A stretch of 64,000 bases of DNA from Acinetobacter calcoaceticus. Lineage in GTDB: Bacteria > Pseudomonadota > Gammaproteobacteria > Pseudomonadales > Moraxellaceae. Numbering within the stretch: the stretch's first letter is position 1; every line of letters starts with the position of its first letter. Under the pieces are notes generated by a model. That model had not been told where the DNA came from and ran no database searches. It saw only the letters and a program-made list of their open reading frames with translations. The stretch covers positions 1 through 64,000 of the forward strand of contig NZ_SLVJ01000010.1 in assembly GCF_004345325.1 (NCBI RefSeq), in the 5' to 3' direction. Below, piece after piece: positions 19,534-28,328 of the stretch. Both the position numbers and the translations under genes were made by a program.

Positions 19534-20253
19534 GTGACTTATCTGTTTATCTCTGATTTACATTTGTCACCTAAACACCCTCGTTTAACGCGAGGGTTTT
19601 TAGATTTGCTCATCCACTATGCGCATAAACACACTCAACTGTATATCTTAGGTGATTGGTTTGACGCATGGTTGGGTGACGATGATCATGCGCCTTGGCT
19701 CGATGAAATCGTTGATGCACTGCAAAAGTTTTGTCTGCATGGCAATCGGGTGTATTTCCAAGCGGGTAATCGTGACTTTGTCTTAGGAAAAGGCTTTCTG
19801 GATCAATTTCATGGCATTTTGCTGCCTGAGGTTGCGCAGTTGCATATCGGTAAACAACGCATACGACTCGAACATGGTGATGCCCTGTGTACTGATGATG
19901 TCTCCTACCAACGATTTAGAAAAATTATACGCCAACCGCTGTTACTTGGCCTGTTGATGAAGACGCCGCTGAAGTTTAGACAACGCCTAGCACAAGGTTT
20001 TCGCAAGCAAAGCCAGGTTTCTCAGCAAAATAAAAACATGACGATCATGGATGTGAATCAACATGCGGTCACTCGTGCCCTAACTTCCGTGGATATATTG
20101 ATCCATGGTCATACCCATCGACCAGAGATCCATCCACACGATGCTAAAACTCGAATCGTCTTGGGTGACTGGCGCGAACAAAGTGCCGAAGCCAAAATCC
20201 TTGAAATCAATCTACAAGGTGAATGGAAAATGTTGACTTGGCCGATTGCTTAA
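19534..20253 (+). CDS. lpxH: UDP-2,3-diacylglucosamine diphosphatase
   Basis: Calcineurin-like phosphoesterase that makes lipid X in lipid A synthesis, peripheral on the inner membrane. Metal motifs DLHLSPKHP, GDWFDAWLGDDD, GNRDFVLG and HGHTHRPEIH are all intact. The start is GTG 19534 (MTYLFISDLHL): AGGA lies eight bases upstream and family proteins begin there, so the open frame back to TTG 19519 is not used. 239 residues. It is downstream of ppiB, probably in one transcript. Confidence 0.95.
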   Translation: MTYLFISDLHLSPKHPRLTRGFLDLLIHYAHKHTQLYILGDWFDAWLGDDDHAPWLDEIVDALQKFCLHGNRVYFQAGNRDFVLGKGFLDQFHGILLPEVAQLHIGKQRIRLEHGDALCTDDVSYQRFRKIIRQPLLLGLLMKTPLKFRQRLAQGFRKQSQVSQQNKNMTIMDVNQHAVTRALTSVDILIHGHTHRPEIHPHDAKTRIVLGDWREQSAEAKILEINLQGEWKMLTWPIA

Positions 20254-20342
20254 TCGGCATGATATGCGTATGGATGATTACCGCTTAATCTATTAAATGG
20301 TTATACTTCATTATGATTAACAATATGAAATCTAAACGCAAA

Positions 20343-20999
20343 ATGGATGTTCTCACCGCAATACAACAGCGCTATACCAGCAAAGCATATGATCCAACAC
20401 GCAGCATACCGACGGCTCAATTTGAACGCCTGATTCAACTGCTACGTCTCACACCCTCTTCAATTAATATCCAACCTTGGCAATTTATGGTTGCCGATCA
20501 TGCACATGCCAAACAACGCATAGCAAAGGCATTGGTGGATAAATATGCCTATAACGCTCCCAAAGTCCTAGCCTCTTCGCACAGTATTGTGTTTTGTAGT
20601 AAAACTGACATCGATGAGCAACACCTCGATCGGATTTTACAACAGGAAATTCAGGATGGACGCTTTAGGGATCTGAAGGCACAACAAGGCCAGCAACAAA
20701 GTCGTCAAGGCTATGTAGACTTTTATCGTCAAGAAAAAGGTGACATTTCACGTTGGACTGAGAATCAGACCTTTATTGCTTTGGGGCAATTGCTCTTAGC
20801 TGCATCGTTCGAAGGGATTGATGCCACTCCAATTGGCGGTTTCAACGAACAGATCCTGAGTCAGGAACTCAATTTGACTGCACAAGGCTTAAAACCGAGT
20901 GTCATTGTGGCCTTGGGCTATCATCATGACGATGATTTCAATGCGACCCTACCCAAATCACGACTCGATGAGCAACTCATCATGACCCGAATCGAATAG
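20343..20999 (+). CDS. Nitroreductase family oxidoreductase (NfsB-like)
   Basis: FMN-dependent NAD(P)H nitroreductase fold, about 218 residues from the ATG at 20343 (MDVLTAIQQRY...), where family proteins usually begin; ATGs at 20313 and 20325 are in frame too and none has a good ribosome binding site. The N-terminal RYTSKAYDP and LTPSSINIQPWQF are the FMN-binding signatures, GQLLLAASFEGIDATPIGGF the central one. It reduces nitroaromatics, quinones or flavins; the physiological substrate is unknown. A short hairpin follows. Confidence 0.87.
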   Translation: MDVLTAIQQRYTSKAYDPTRSIPTAQFERLIQLLRLTPSSINIQPWQFMVADHAHAKQRIAKALVDKYAYNAPKVLASSHSIVFCSKTDIDEQHLDRILQQEIQDGRFRDLKAQQGQQQSRQGYVDFYRQEKGDISRWTENQTFIALGQLLLAASFEGIDATPIGGFNEQILSQELNLTAQGLKPSVIVALGYHHDDDFNATLPKSRLDEQLIMTRIE

Positions 21000-21024
21000 T
21001 TTGGTTTGGATCAACTGAAGATCA

Positions 21025-21043
21025 CTGAGGGGGCAACCCTCAG
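21025..21043 (+). terminator. Hairpin after the nitroreductase gene
   Basis: CTGAGGG and CCCTCAG with a five-base loop, 25 bases after the stop. There is no T-run, so termination here is uncertain. Confidence 0.35.
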
Positions 21044-21198
21044 CTCGATATATTTACTAACAACTTATTCGATCGATATAAAGTAATAATTCTTTTATTT
21101 CGCTGGCTTTTGTCATATATATTGCTTAGTCAAATGAGATATTAACAATACAAAACCATCCTTTTTATGATTAGCGCGTAATTTTTTTAGGTGTTGCT

Positions 21199-22239
21199 AT
21201 GGACCTAAACATGTATGTGAGTAATAAGTTTAAGGCTTTTAATGAATATTTAGAGTCGCACTGGCAGAGTCAACCCTATAAATATAAAGAGATTCAGACC
21301 CTGCTGTTTTTTCAAGCCTATGCCACAATTGATCTCATTCAACGCTTTGACATCAATATTAAAGATGCTCAGGAATATCCAACCTTGAGTTATTATTATT
21401 TAAGAGTGGAAAAATACATCAAAATACCCGCCAAAGAATTATTTCCGGCCTCTTTTCATCGACCCTACGATTTAATCCTCAACGAATTTAAATATCTGAG
21501 TTTTTATCAAGACCCTGCCGAAATACAAAAAAAAATAGAACAGATTCGAGATATTCATCAAAAAATAGCTTTACCCCATTCAAGCCATGACATTTATCTT
21601 GAAATCCACGCCTTATTACATAGTAGTCTGGATTTTTTAGCTGATCATCAAATCTCCAGTGAATTAAAAGTAAAAATACTCTATCAATGGCAAGACATAC
21701 AAAACTTAGAAACAGCTTCAGCCTATAAGTCTTTAGAGAAAATACAAATCGTACTGTCAAATTATCAACAACAAAGTCTGGCAGAAAAATATATACAACT
21801 GATCAATGAAAGTGAAAATAATCGAATCGAATTTAAAGAACGCACCACGGATCTATTGAGCAATAAAAAGTCAGATAAATGGCTGAAAGCCTGTTTTGGT
21901 TTTATGAATACGCGTAAGGGCTATGTATTTATTGGTGTGGATGATAATCAACAAATCGTGGGGGTTGAACGTGAAGTCAGTGAACATTTTCATAATTCAC
22001 TCGATCGAATGAAGCGCGGTTTAATCGATAAACTGGCACATGAAAGCAATAAAATCTCCAATCTGTACACGGTTTTGGAAGACATTAAAATTGATGGTAA
22101 AACCATACTGGTGTTCAAATGCAATAAGGCCGATCAACCGCTATATTATAAAGGTGAGTTGTATATGCGCACCAATGGCCAAACCACACGTGTACCGCCA
22201 GAGTTGATCGGTCAGTTTAGAGAGGTATTTTATTGTTAG
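21199..22239 (+). CDS. AlbA_2 (Schlafen-type) domain protein with novel N-terminal half
   Basis: 346 residues; ATG supported by AGGTG upstream. The C-terminal part (about 203-335) is a Schlafen/AlbA_2 domain: ENNRIEFKERTTDLL, KACFGFMNTRKGYVFIGVDD, and an ending YYKGELYMRTNGQTTRVPPE. Such domains occur in putative nucleic-acid- or nucleotide-binding regulators and in defence-associated proteins. The N-terminal 200 residues are helical, rich in Tyr, Gln and Lys, and unlike any family I know. There is no membrane segment and no operon partner. The flanking DNA (TonB receptor, pentamer repeat) has an accessory character. Function unknown; a DNA/RNA-binding or ligand-sensing role is a guess. Confidence 0.75.
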   Translation: MDLNMYVSNKFKAFNEYLESHWQSQPYKYKEIQTLLFFQAYATIDLIQRFDINIKDAQEYPTLSYYYLRVEKYIKIPAKELFPASFHRPYDLILNEFKYLSFYQDPAEIQKKIEQIRDIHQKIALPHSSHDIYLEIHALLHSSLDFLADHQISSELKVKILYQWQDIQNLETASAYKSLEKIQIVLSNYQQQSLAEKYIQLINESENNRIEFKERTTDLLSNKKSDKWLKACFGFMNTRKGYVFIGVDDNQQIVGVEREVSEHFHNSLDRMKRGLIDKLAHESNKISNLYTVLEDIKIDGKTILVFKCNKADQPLYYKGELYMRTNGQTTRVPPELIGQFREVFYC

Positions 22240-22280
22240 ATTGAGTTTATATGATATGTAGATTTTATAAACTCAATCTA
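22237..22280. terminator. Perfect 15-bp inverted repeat starting at a stop codon
   Basis: TAGATTGAGTTTATA (22237-22251) and its exact complement (22266-22280) enclose a 14-base loop. The left arm begins with the TAG stop of the AlbA_2 gene. There is no long T-run, but the A/T-rich stem lies between convergent genes and may terminate both. Confidence 0.55.
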
Positions 22281-22288
22281 GCCTATGC

Positions 22289-22327
22289 CACAGCACAGCA
22301 CAGCACAGCACAGCACAGCACAGCACA
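22289..22327. repeat. CACAG pentanucleotide tandem repeat
   Basis: Seven exact copies of CACAG plus a partial eighth copy fill the short gap between the AlbA_2 gene and the TonB receptor gene. It is not in a reading frame of either. Short tandem repeats of this type can change copy number by slippage. Confidence 0.95.
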
Positions 22328-22342
22328 AGTGTGGCGATCAAA

Positions 22343-24574
22343 TTAGAATTTAGCACGTACTGATAAAGTCACGTTACGCGGTTCTCCCCAATAGACACCA
22401 TTATAAAAGCCTACATTTAAATAATATTTTTCATCAAATAGATTATTAATGTTCAAGCTTGCTGATAATTCATCGCTAAATTTATAGTTAGCAAAGGCAT
22501 TGGCAAGAAAATATGATTTTTGCACCACAGTTCCGCCATTATATCCATGAGCTGGCGCATTATACCAACGTTGGGATATTTCACTTTGCCAATTTACACC
22601 ACCACCAATAGTCAATTTATTCGCTCCATGCCATAAGCCTTCAGGCAAGGTATAACTAGAAAATAATTTAACCTGATTTTGCGGAATATTCGTCGTTGGA
22701 TTCGCTATTGCAGAAGAGACGCTATTGACGTAGGTATAACCCGCAGTCATGTTCCAGTTATCTTGGATTTGACCCGTCGCCTCAATTTCAAAGCCGTTAA
22801 TCTTAAGACCCTTACCTGAAGACATATACACTTCAGTTAAATCGCCGACTTGGGGTATTTTTCCAGCAGTAACATCCGACATATACGTCGGATCAAGCAC
22901 GGCAACATCTTTGATCGTGGACCAGAAAAGTGCTGCTGTAGCCAATAACGTATCATCAAAAAATTCGGCTTTAATACCCAGTTCAGTACTTGCACCGATT
23001 TGCGGATCTAAGAATTTCCCCGTTCTATCTCGTTCTTCTGAGGGGGTGAACATGTCAGTAAAACTCGCATATGCGGTGTAACGATCATTTAGGTCGTAGA
23101 GAATCCCCACATAGGGTGTAAATTTCTCAAAACTTCGAGGATCTGCTGAAGTGTCTCCTCGTTTAGTTTCCCAAGCTTCATTTTTATAATCGTAAAGACT
23201 ATATCGACCACCTAAAATTAATTTTAATGGATCTGCCAAACTCAAACGTACCGTTGAATAAACGCCATAGAGTTCAGTCGTGTTTTTCTCATTATCACCA
23301 TTTAATTGGTAGGTTGGTTTCGGCAGCATGCCATTCCATTCATGATAATTAGGAATTTCACTCGGATATTTAATATCTGCAGTGACACCTTTTGAACGAC
23401 TCTCAGATTTAAAACCGCTATAGCCCAACACTAAATCATGTTGTCGGCCTAAAAAGTTAAATGGCCCTGTAGCATACAAATCAATATTGAGTTTTTTTGC
23501 TTCAGAATAGGGAGAAATACTGGTCCATATGCCTAAACCACCACCGGTATTTGGATCTGGAAAACCACTGGCCCCATAGGCAACAGACCAATCACTATTT
23601 GACGTTGTTTGAGCAACTGCGGCTTTGACCAACCAATCATTGGAGAACTTATGTTGTATATCCGCAAATATCGTTTTGTCATCCTGACGAATTGAACTCC
23701 AATCAGTCGTCAAACTAAAGTTACGCGGTAAATTTGCAGGGCTGCCATCAAAATTAAAATAAGGCACTGTCCCCCAAGTCGAGCCCTTAGGCTGATTATC
23801 TTGGTACTGGAAACCAATTGATGCAGTGGTATTTGCAGTTAAGTCAGCTTCTATAATTGCCATTGCTGCAGTGGATTTTAGTTTATAAAAATCCATATAG
23901 GATTCTTTGTCTGTATGTGCAGCCATAATACGACTACGCACACCACCATCTTCAGTTAGTGGAATCGATACATCTACCTCTACACGCGTATTATCCCAAC
24001 GCCCATAAGTAGAACTGACTGAACCAGAAAATTCTTTAGTCGGTCGTTTACGGATCATATTAATCGTTGCTGAAGGATCACCAGTAGAACCTGTAAGTCC
24101 CGATGCCCCTTTGACCACTTCCACCCGATCAAAGAAAAAACTATCGGCCCGTGGGCTATTATCTCCAGTCGGCATACCATCAATTTGTTGATTGGTAATT
24201 CTAAAACCACGCGCATAATAACTGGAACGCTCACTGTCTGTTTTAGTTGCAGTCACACCTGGCGTAACTGCCATGACATCGTCGATATTAACCAAATTAC
24301 GTTGTTCTATTTGTTCCCGGGTAATAACACTGACTGATTGAGGGGTCTCTTTTAGAGTCAAGTTCAATTTAGAAGAAGATTTTGATGCATTGGCTTTAAA
24401 ACTTCCCGATCCTTCAGTTTTATCATCAGCCTGAGCGGTAACTGTAATGGTAGGCAATGCAACTGCATCTCCTGACGCTGTATCCGCAGCCCATGCGATG
24501 TGTGTAGCACCACCTGTAATTAGTGTGGCTTGAATCGCCATACTCAGTGCTTTGATTCTAAAATGTATATTCAT
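22343..24574 (-). CDS. TonB-dependent siderophore receptor
   Basis: A 743-residue outer-membrane receptor. A signal peptide (residues about 1-30, ending near HIAWA) precedes a plug domain with LKETPQSVSVITREQIEQ and YYARGFRITNQQIDG, the ferric-siderophore (FhuE/FpvA-like) signature. A 22-strand barrel follows and ends in RNVTLSVRAKF with the terminal Phe. No N-terminal signalling (STN) domain precedes the plug, so it probably does not control its own sigma factor. A Fur box lies directly upstream. The ligand is probably a hydroxamate- or pyoverdine-like siderophore, but sequence alone does not fix it. No siderophore biosynthesis gene is nearby, which suggests uptake of foreign siderophores. 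Confidence 0.92.
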   Translation of the reverse strand: MNIHFRIKALSMAIQATLITGGATHIAWAADTASGDAVALPTITVTAQADDKTEGSGSFKANASKSSSKLNLTLKETPQSVSVITREQIEQRNLVNIDDVMAVTPGVTATKTDSERSSYYARGFRITNQQIDGMPTGDNSPRADSFFFDRVEVVKGASGLTGSTGDPSATINMIRKRPTKEFSGSVSSTYGRWDNTRVEVDVSIPLTEDGGVRSRIMAAHTDKESYMDFYKLKSTAAMAIIEADLTANTTASIGFQYQDNQPKGSTWGTVPYFNFDGSPANLPRNFSLTTDWSSIRQDDKTIFADIQHKFSNDWLVKAAVAQTTSNSDWSVAYGASGFPDPNTGGGLGIWTSISPYSEAKKLNIDLYATGPFNFLGRQHDLVLGYSGFKSESRSKGVTADIKYPSEIPNYHEWNGMLPKPTYQLNGDNEKNTTELYGVYSTVRLSLADPLKLILGGRYSLYDYKNEAWETKRGDTSADPRSFEKFTPYVGILYDLNDRYTAYASFTDMFTPSEERDRTGKFLDPQIGASTELGIKAEFFDDTLLATAALFWSTIKDVAVLDPTYMSDVTAGKIPQVGDLTEVYMSSGKGLKINGFEIEATGQIQDNWNMTAGYTYVNSVSSAIANPTTNIPQNQVKLFSSYTLPEGLWHGANKLTIGGGVNWQSEISQRWYNAPAHGYNGGTVVQKSYFLANAFANYKFSDELSASLNINNLFDEKYYLNVGFYNGVYWGEPRNVTLSVRAKF

Positions 24575-24591
24575 GAGGTCAATATATTAAT

Positions 24592-24610
24592 AATAATGAG
24601 AATCGTTATT
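24592..24610. promoter_or_regulatory. Fur box of the siderophore receptor
   Basis: The 19 bases AATAATGAGAATCGTTATT match the Fur consensus GATAATGATAATCATTATC at 15 of 19 positions by my count. They lie 18 bases before the receptor ATG. Repression under iron sufficiency is expected. Confidence 0.8.
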
Positions 24611-24841
24611 ATTATTGTTTTATATTATATTGTAACCCAGTAAATGCATGATAAATATTGAATTTAAATTTAGGTGTGATTCAGAATACTGAATACAATG
24701 TAATAATAGTTAAATATAAAGCAGATTTAATATTCAACTCGCCCTATTTCCAAGCCCATAGATGAATTTAGACAGATGATGGCGAGCATATAGAACTATA
24801 AATTTTATAATCTGCATCGGATTAAAGAATAAAAAATTGCC

Positions 24842-25726
24842 TTATAAGGAAAATGCCAAACACAGCACCCCTGCCAAACCGAGTAGCAAAGAGAGGATGA
24901 GCTTTTTCCCAAAGTACTCTTTAAAGATCACCACGCCTGCAATTGCGCCAAGCAGTACCACCAATATATTCATTCCAGCAAAGACCACTGCTGGTGAATC
25001 CTTTAACCATTGATGTGCTTTGACATAGAGTGCGATATTGGCAAAATTAAATGCACCGATCATTAAACCTGCCCACATGGCTTGAATATTCCATTGGGTC
25101 TTTCTCAACAAAACCAATATCAAGCTAAATAGCAATGCCAAAATAAAACTGAGGTTTAAGGTCACTGCAAATTGAAGGCCCAAGCTACTGGTGTATTTAA
25201 GTAATATATCCACCATGGCATAACCGCACCACACCGCAAGTAGGTATCCATTGCCCGAGGCTATAAACGAATTCCCCTGTTTAGCAGGATGAGTTGCTAT
25301 GGCCTGATCAGCACTGACTGCTTGAGGTAATATCAAGCAACACACCGCAGCTAAACCGAGCACTAAACCCAATATTTTAAGACTGCTAAATTGCTCTTGA
25401 AAGAAGAGATAGGCTGCAAGCACAGATAATACGACGGATAAACGCTGTGCAATTTCGGTTTTAACAATACCCGCGCTTTGTAATGATTTTCCCAAGCACA
25501 GAAATATACTCGGTAATAACATCGCCAACAGAATAATAATCCACCATGGTGTGGTGCTGACTGAGATATGGGCAAGATCCGGCTTAAACCAAATAAAACA
25601 CAACAGACTCGCCACCACATAATTCCAAGTGATGATCTGTAAGACATCTAGACCTTGGGATTTATAGCGTTTTAATAAGATCGAAACCAACACACTACAC
25701 AGTGCTGCGGCGAATATCAGATGCAT
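24842..25726 (-). CDS. EamA/DMT family transporter
   Basis: About 295 residues from ATG 25726; the open frame begins 12 codons earlier. It has ten hydrophobic helices arranged as two five-helix EamA repeats, with a loop carrying KQGNSFIASGNG near the centre. Members of this drug/metabolite superfamily export amino acids, nucleosides or other small molecules, and the substrate cannot be predicted. GGAG lies about 11 bases upstream of the chosen ATG. It shares the minus strand with the receptor but is separated by about 270 bases, so a shared transcript is not obvious. Confidence 0.82.
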   Translation of the reverse strand: MHLIFAAALCSVLVSILLKRYKSQGLDVLQIITWNYVVASLLCFIWFKPDLAHISVSTTPWWIIILLAMLLPSIFLCLGKSLQSAGIVKTEIAQRLSVVLSVLAAYLFFQEQFSSLKILGLVLGLAAVCCLILPQAVSADQAIATHPAKQGNSFIASGNGYLLAVWCGYAMVDILLKYTSSLGLQFAVTLNLSFILALLFSLILVLLRKTQWNIQAMWAGLMIGAFNFANIALYVKAHQWLKDSPAVVFAGMNILVVLLGAIAGVVIFKEYFGKKLILSLLLGLAGVLCLAFSL

Positions 25727-25960
25727 ACGGTGCTTTACTCCAGATTTATATATAACAAACAAAAATCTTTGTATGCTAGTTTGAGTACTTTAAAATAAGC
25801 TTTGATTAATCGATATCGTTGTGAGTATCCAAAAATCTGCGTAAAACTGTTCATTACAATAGAGGGTATAAATAATTCTACACGCACTACTAACTCGATC
25901 ATTTTGAAAATGCATATATCTGGAATTAAGTTTGAAGCCATGCTGAAGTTTTTTTAATAC

Positions 25961-26526
25961 TTATTCCCGAATGATTATATATCTACAATAAAATTTGCGG
26001 CAAGCGGCACCTTCCACCCGTAGTCCATTTTCCAAGTTAATGAGATCAACATTTATTTCATTTACAATCCTCTCATAAAGTCGTCCACCTAACTCATCTC
26101 CTATTAGTGCACGGGTAACAAATTGTCCATCATTAAATATTTTAGTCGATTCTTTTGGATCGCTCTCATCAAACTCCCACTCGACTTAAATATAGTCTCG
26201 ATGTAGCACAATGCTTAGACCATCGTCATATTTTTTTTATACATATATATACGCCTTAGCTCACCATCTTTATCAAACTTTTCTTCTTTTTCAATAACAG
26301 GTTTGCCAACAGCTTTAATTATGGCTTCATCATCATATAAGTCCACTTTAGATACAGATTTTGAATAATTTAAAGCTGGACGCTCATATTTTCGTTCTTC
26401 TGTTCCAACTTGTAACAGTTCCTCTTTAGATTGATTAACCGTATTTTGTTCACCGTTAGAAGAGCAAGCTGATAAAAAAAGTAATGATGCCGTTAAAGCC
26501 AAGTTAAAAATTTGAGACATTTCCAT
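25961..26526 (-). pseudogene. Broken lipoprotein gene: frameshift at poly-A plus a stop codon
   Basis: The first 103 codons (26526 down to 26215) encode a lipoprotein: signal peptide with lipobox LSAC, then a polar mature part with YDDEAIIKAVGKPVI. At 26231-26238 the coding strand has a run of eight A. Adding one A continues the frame as KKYDDGLSIVLHRDYI, meets TAA at 26186-26188, and then stays open 74 more codons to a TAA at 25961-25963, including VEWEFDESDPKES and a Cys-containing end. The downstream part has no start codon or ribosome binding site. The simplest reading is a lipoprotein of about 190 residues with two lesions. A genuine short lipoprotein with an unrelated downstream frame is the alternative. 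No family recognised. Confidence 0.6.
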
Positions 26527-26712
26527 TCACTCTTCTTTAAATCTGATGTCCTTATAATGGATTTATTCATAACCAACAAGCATCTGTATGCTATGTTTAA
26601 CCTTTTTTATATTACCTAATTCACTTTTCAAATACTTAAACTTTTATCTATTAGCAAGTACATAGCATTTAAATGATTAAAATCTAGACTTTTGGTAATT
26701 GTATTCAAACAA

Positions 26713-26737
26713 GAAAAAGCCCACTACAAAGTGGGCT
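26713..26737 (-). terminator. Terminator of fba
   Basis: On the minus strand AGCCCACT, a four-base loop and AGTGGGCT are followed by a T-run, 28 bases after the fba stop. Confidence 0.85.
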
Positions 26738-26764
26738 CAATCTTAATCTGCAAATGTATGCCTA

Positions 26765-27799
26765 TTAATAGTATTCAACCATTTTCTCAAGTGAGATTGG
26801 ACGAATCTTATCGGCATTGCCTGAAGTACCAAACGCATTGTAACGATCGATACAGACTTGCTTCATCGCTTCAATAGATACTGCAAAGTATTTACGTGGA
26901 TCAAATTCGCTAGGATTTTCACCCATGAAGCGACGCATTGAACCTGTAGATGCTAAGCGTAAATCGGTGTCGATATTGATTTTACGCACACCATGTTTGA
27001 TTGCTTCAACCAATTGCTCAACTGGAACACCATAAGTTTCTTTGATGTCACCGCCAAACTCATTGATCACAGCCAACCATTCTTGAGGTACTGAGCTTGA
27101 ACCATGCATAACCAAATGTGTATTTGGTAGTGCTGCATGAATTTCTTTAATACGCTCAACCGCAAGGATGTCGCCTGTAGGTGGACGCGTAAACTTGTAA
27201 GCACCATGTGAGGTACCCACTGCGATCGCCAAGGCATCAACATTGGTATCTGAAACAAATTGACGTGCTTCTTCAACTGAGGTTAAAAGTTGCGAATGAT
27301 CCAGAACCCCTTCTGCACCTACGCCATCTTCCTCACCTGCCATACCAGTTTCAAGGCTACCTAAGCAACCAATTTCACCTTCAACAGAAACACCACATGC
27401 ATGTGCCAATGCCACTGTACGACGTGTTACATCAACATTATATTCATACGATGTTGGTGTTTTACCGTCAGCACCGAGTGAACCATCCATCATCACTGAA
27501 CTAAAACCAAGCTGAATCGAGCGTTGGCAAATATCTGGGCTGGTACCGTGATCTTGATGCATAACGACTGGAATGTGTGGCCATTCTTCAATCGCTGCCA
27601 AAATCAAATGGCGTAAGAACGGAGCGCCCGCGTATTTACGAGCACCTGCAGATGCTTGAACAATTACAGGTGAATTGGTTTCATCTGCGGCTAACATAAT
27701 TGCGCGCATTTGTTCTAGATTGTTGACGTTAAATGCTGGCACGCCATAGCTGTATTCGCCGGCGTGATCCAAGAGCTGGCGCAATGAAATAAGAGCCAT
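26765..27799 (-). CDS. fba: Fructose-bisphosphate aldolase, class II
   Basis: Zinc-dependent aldolase of glycolysis/gluconeogenesis, 344 residues, of the class II subtype found in many proteobacteria lacking the E. coli FbaA form. [15 protein letters not shown] at the start, [15 protein letters not shown] (zinc and catalytic residues), [11 protein letters not shown] and [11 protein letters not shown] are intact. GGGAGG precedes the ATG by about five bases, a strong ribosome binding site. It is downstream of pgk and a small lipoprotein gene on the same strand, each with its own terminator. Acinetobacter lacks classical glycolysis, so gluconeogenesis is the likely main direction. Confidence 0.95.
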   Translation of the reverse strand: MALISLRQLLDHAGEYSYGVPAFNVNNLEQMRAIMLAADETNSPVIVQASAGARKYAGAPFLRHLILAAIEEWPHIPVVMHQDHGTSPDICQRSIQLGFSSVMMDGSLGADGKTPTSYEYNVDVTRRTVALAHACGVSVEGEIGCLGSLETGMAGEEDGVGAEGVLDHSQLLTSVEEARQFVSDTNVDALAIAVGTSHGAYKFTRPPTGDILAVERIKEIHAALPNTHLVMHGSSSVPQEWLAVINEFGGDIKETYGVPVEQLVEAIKHGVRKINIDTDLRLASTGSMRRFMGENPSEFDPRKYFAVSIEAMKQVCIDRYNAFGTSGNADKIRPISLEKMVEYY

Positions 27800-27874
27800 A
27801 ATATCCTCCCAGGTAATGCCCGATATTCTACCCTGTCAGGTGCTGTAATACAGCAAATATTCTGACTAAATTAG

Positions 27875-27898
27875 AAAAAATCCCTGCATTAGCAGGGA
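27875..27898 (-). terminator. Terminator of the small lipoprotein gene
   Basis: On the minus strand TCCCTGC, a four-base loop and GCAGGGA are followed by six T. Confidence 0.88.
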
Positions 27899-27939
27899 CA
27901 TTTAATAAAATACAACAATTTGTGTTCGATTGTTGCGAA

Positions 27940-28206
27940 CTAGGCTTTGTTTTCTTCAGCAGGTGTTGCAGCATCCGCAGGTGCATTGGCTTTTTCTGCT
28001 GGAACGTCAGTATTTTTCTCGTCCAATACTGGCTTATCAATACTGTCAATTGCCTTTTGTTGCTCTGGCGTTACAGTTTCAGATTCATTCACGACAGCAA
28101 CTTCTGATGCGCCTTGCTCAGTTGCTGCTGTTTTATCACTTTTAGAACAAGCAGTCAGTGCCAAAGGAGCTAAAATTAGCGCGATCAATAAAGCATTTAT
28201 TTTCAT
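27940..28206 (-). CDS. Small putative lipoprotein
   Basis: 88 residues from ATG 28206. The signal peptide has a hydrophobic core IALILAPLA and lipobox LTAC, followed directly by SKSDK. The mature part is Ala/Glu/Pro/Asp-rich, without cysteines or aromatic residues, and probably disordered. It lies between pgk and fba on the same strand, with its own terminator. No family is recognised; small acidic lipoproteins of this kind are common in Acinetobacter and mostly unstudied. Outer-membrane sorting is expected from Ser at position +2. Confidence 0.8.
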   Translation of the reverse strand: MKINALLIALILAPLALTACSKSDKTAATEQGASEVAVVNESETVTPEQQKAIDSIDKPVLDEKNTDVPAEKANAPADAATPAEENKA

Positions 28207-28275
28207 CACAAATTCCGAATTGGGTGATTAATTTCTCAGTAATATATTACAGAAATATGTCATTTTTATGACTGA

Positions 28276-28306
28276 AATTAAAAAAGCTGACCCTTGGTCA
28301 GCTTTT
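28276..28306 (-). terminator. Terminator of pgk
   Basis: On the minus strand AAAAGCTGACC, a three-base loop and the complement end in six T, 23 bases after the pgk stop. Confidence 0.88.
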
Positions 28307-28328
28307 ATTATTTATCCAATTAAGTTGC

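Noticed and set aside
21000..24600. Mobile island carrying the AlbA_2 gene and the receptor
   Set aside because: No integrase, transposase, tRNA or flanking direct repeats are visible; only an accessory character can be claimed.
25735..25941. A 68-codon minus-strand frame upstream of the EamA gene
   Set aside because: It overlaps the EamA start in another frame, has no ribosome binding site and no protein-like pattern; the region is better read as a promoter area.
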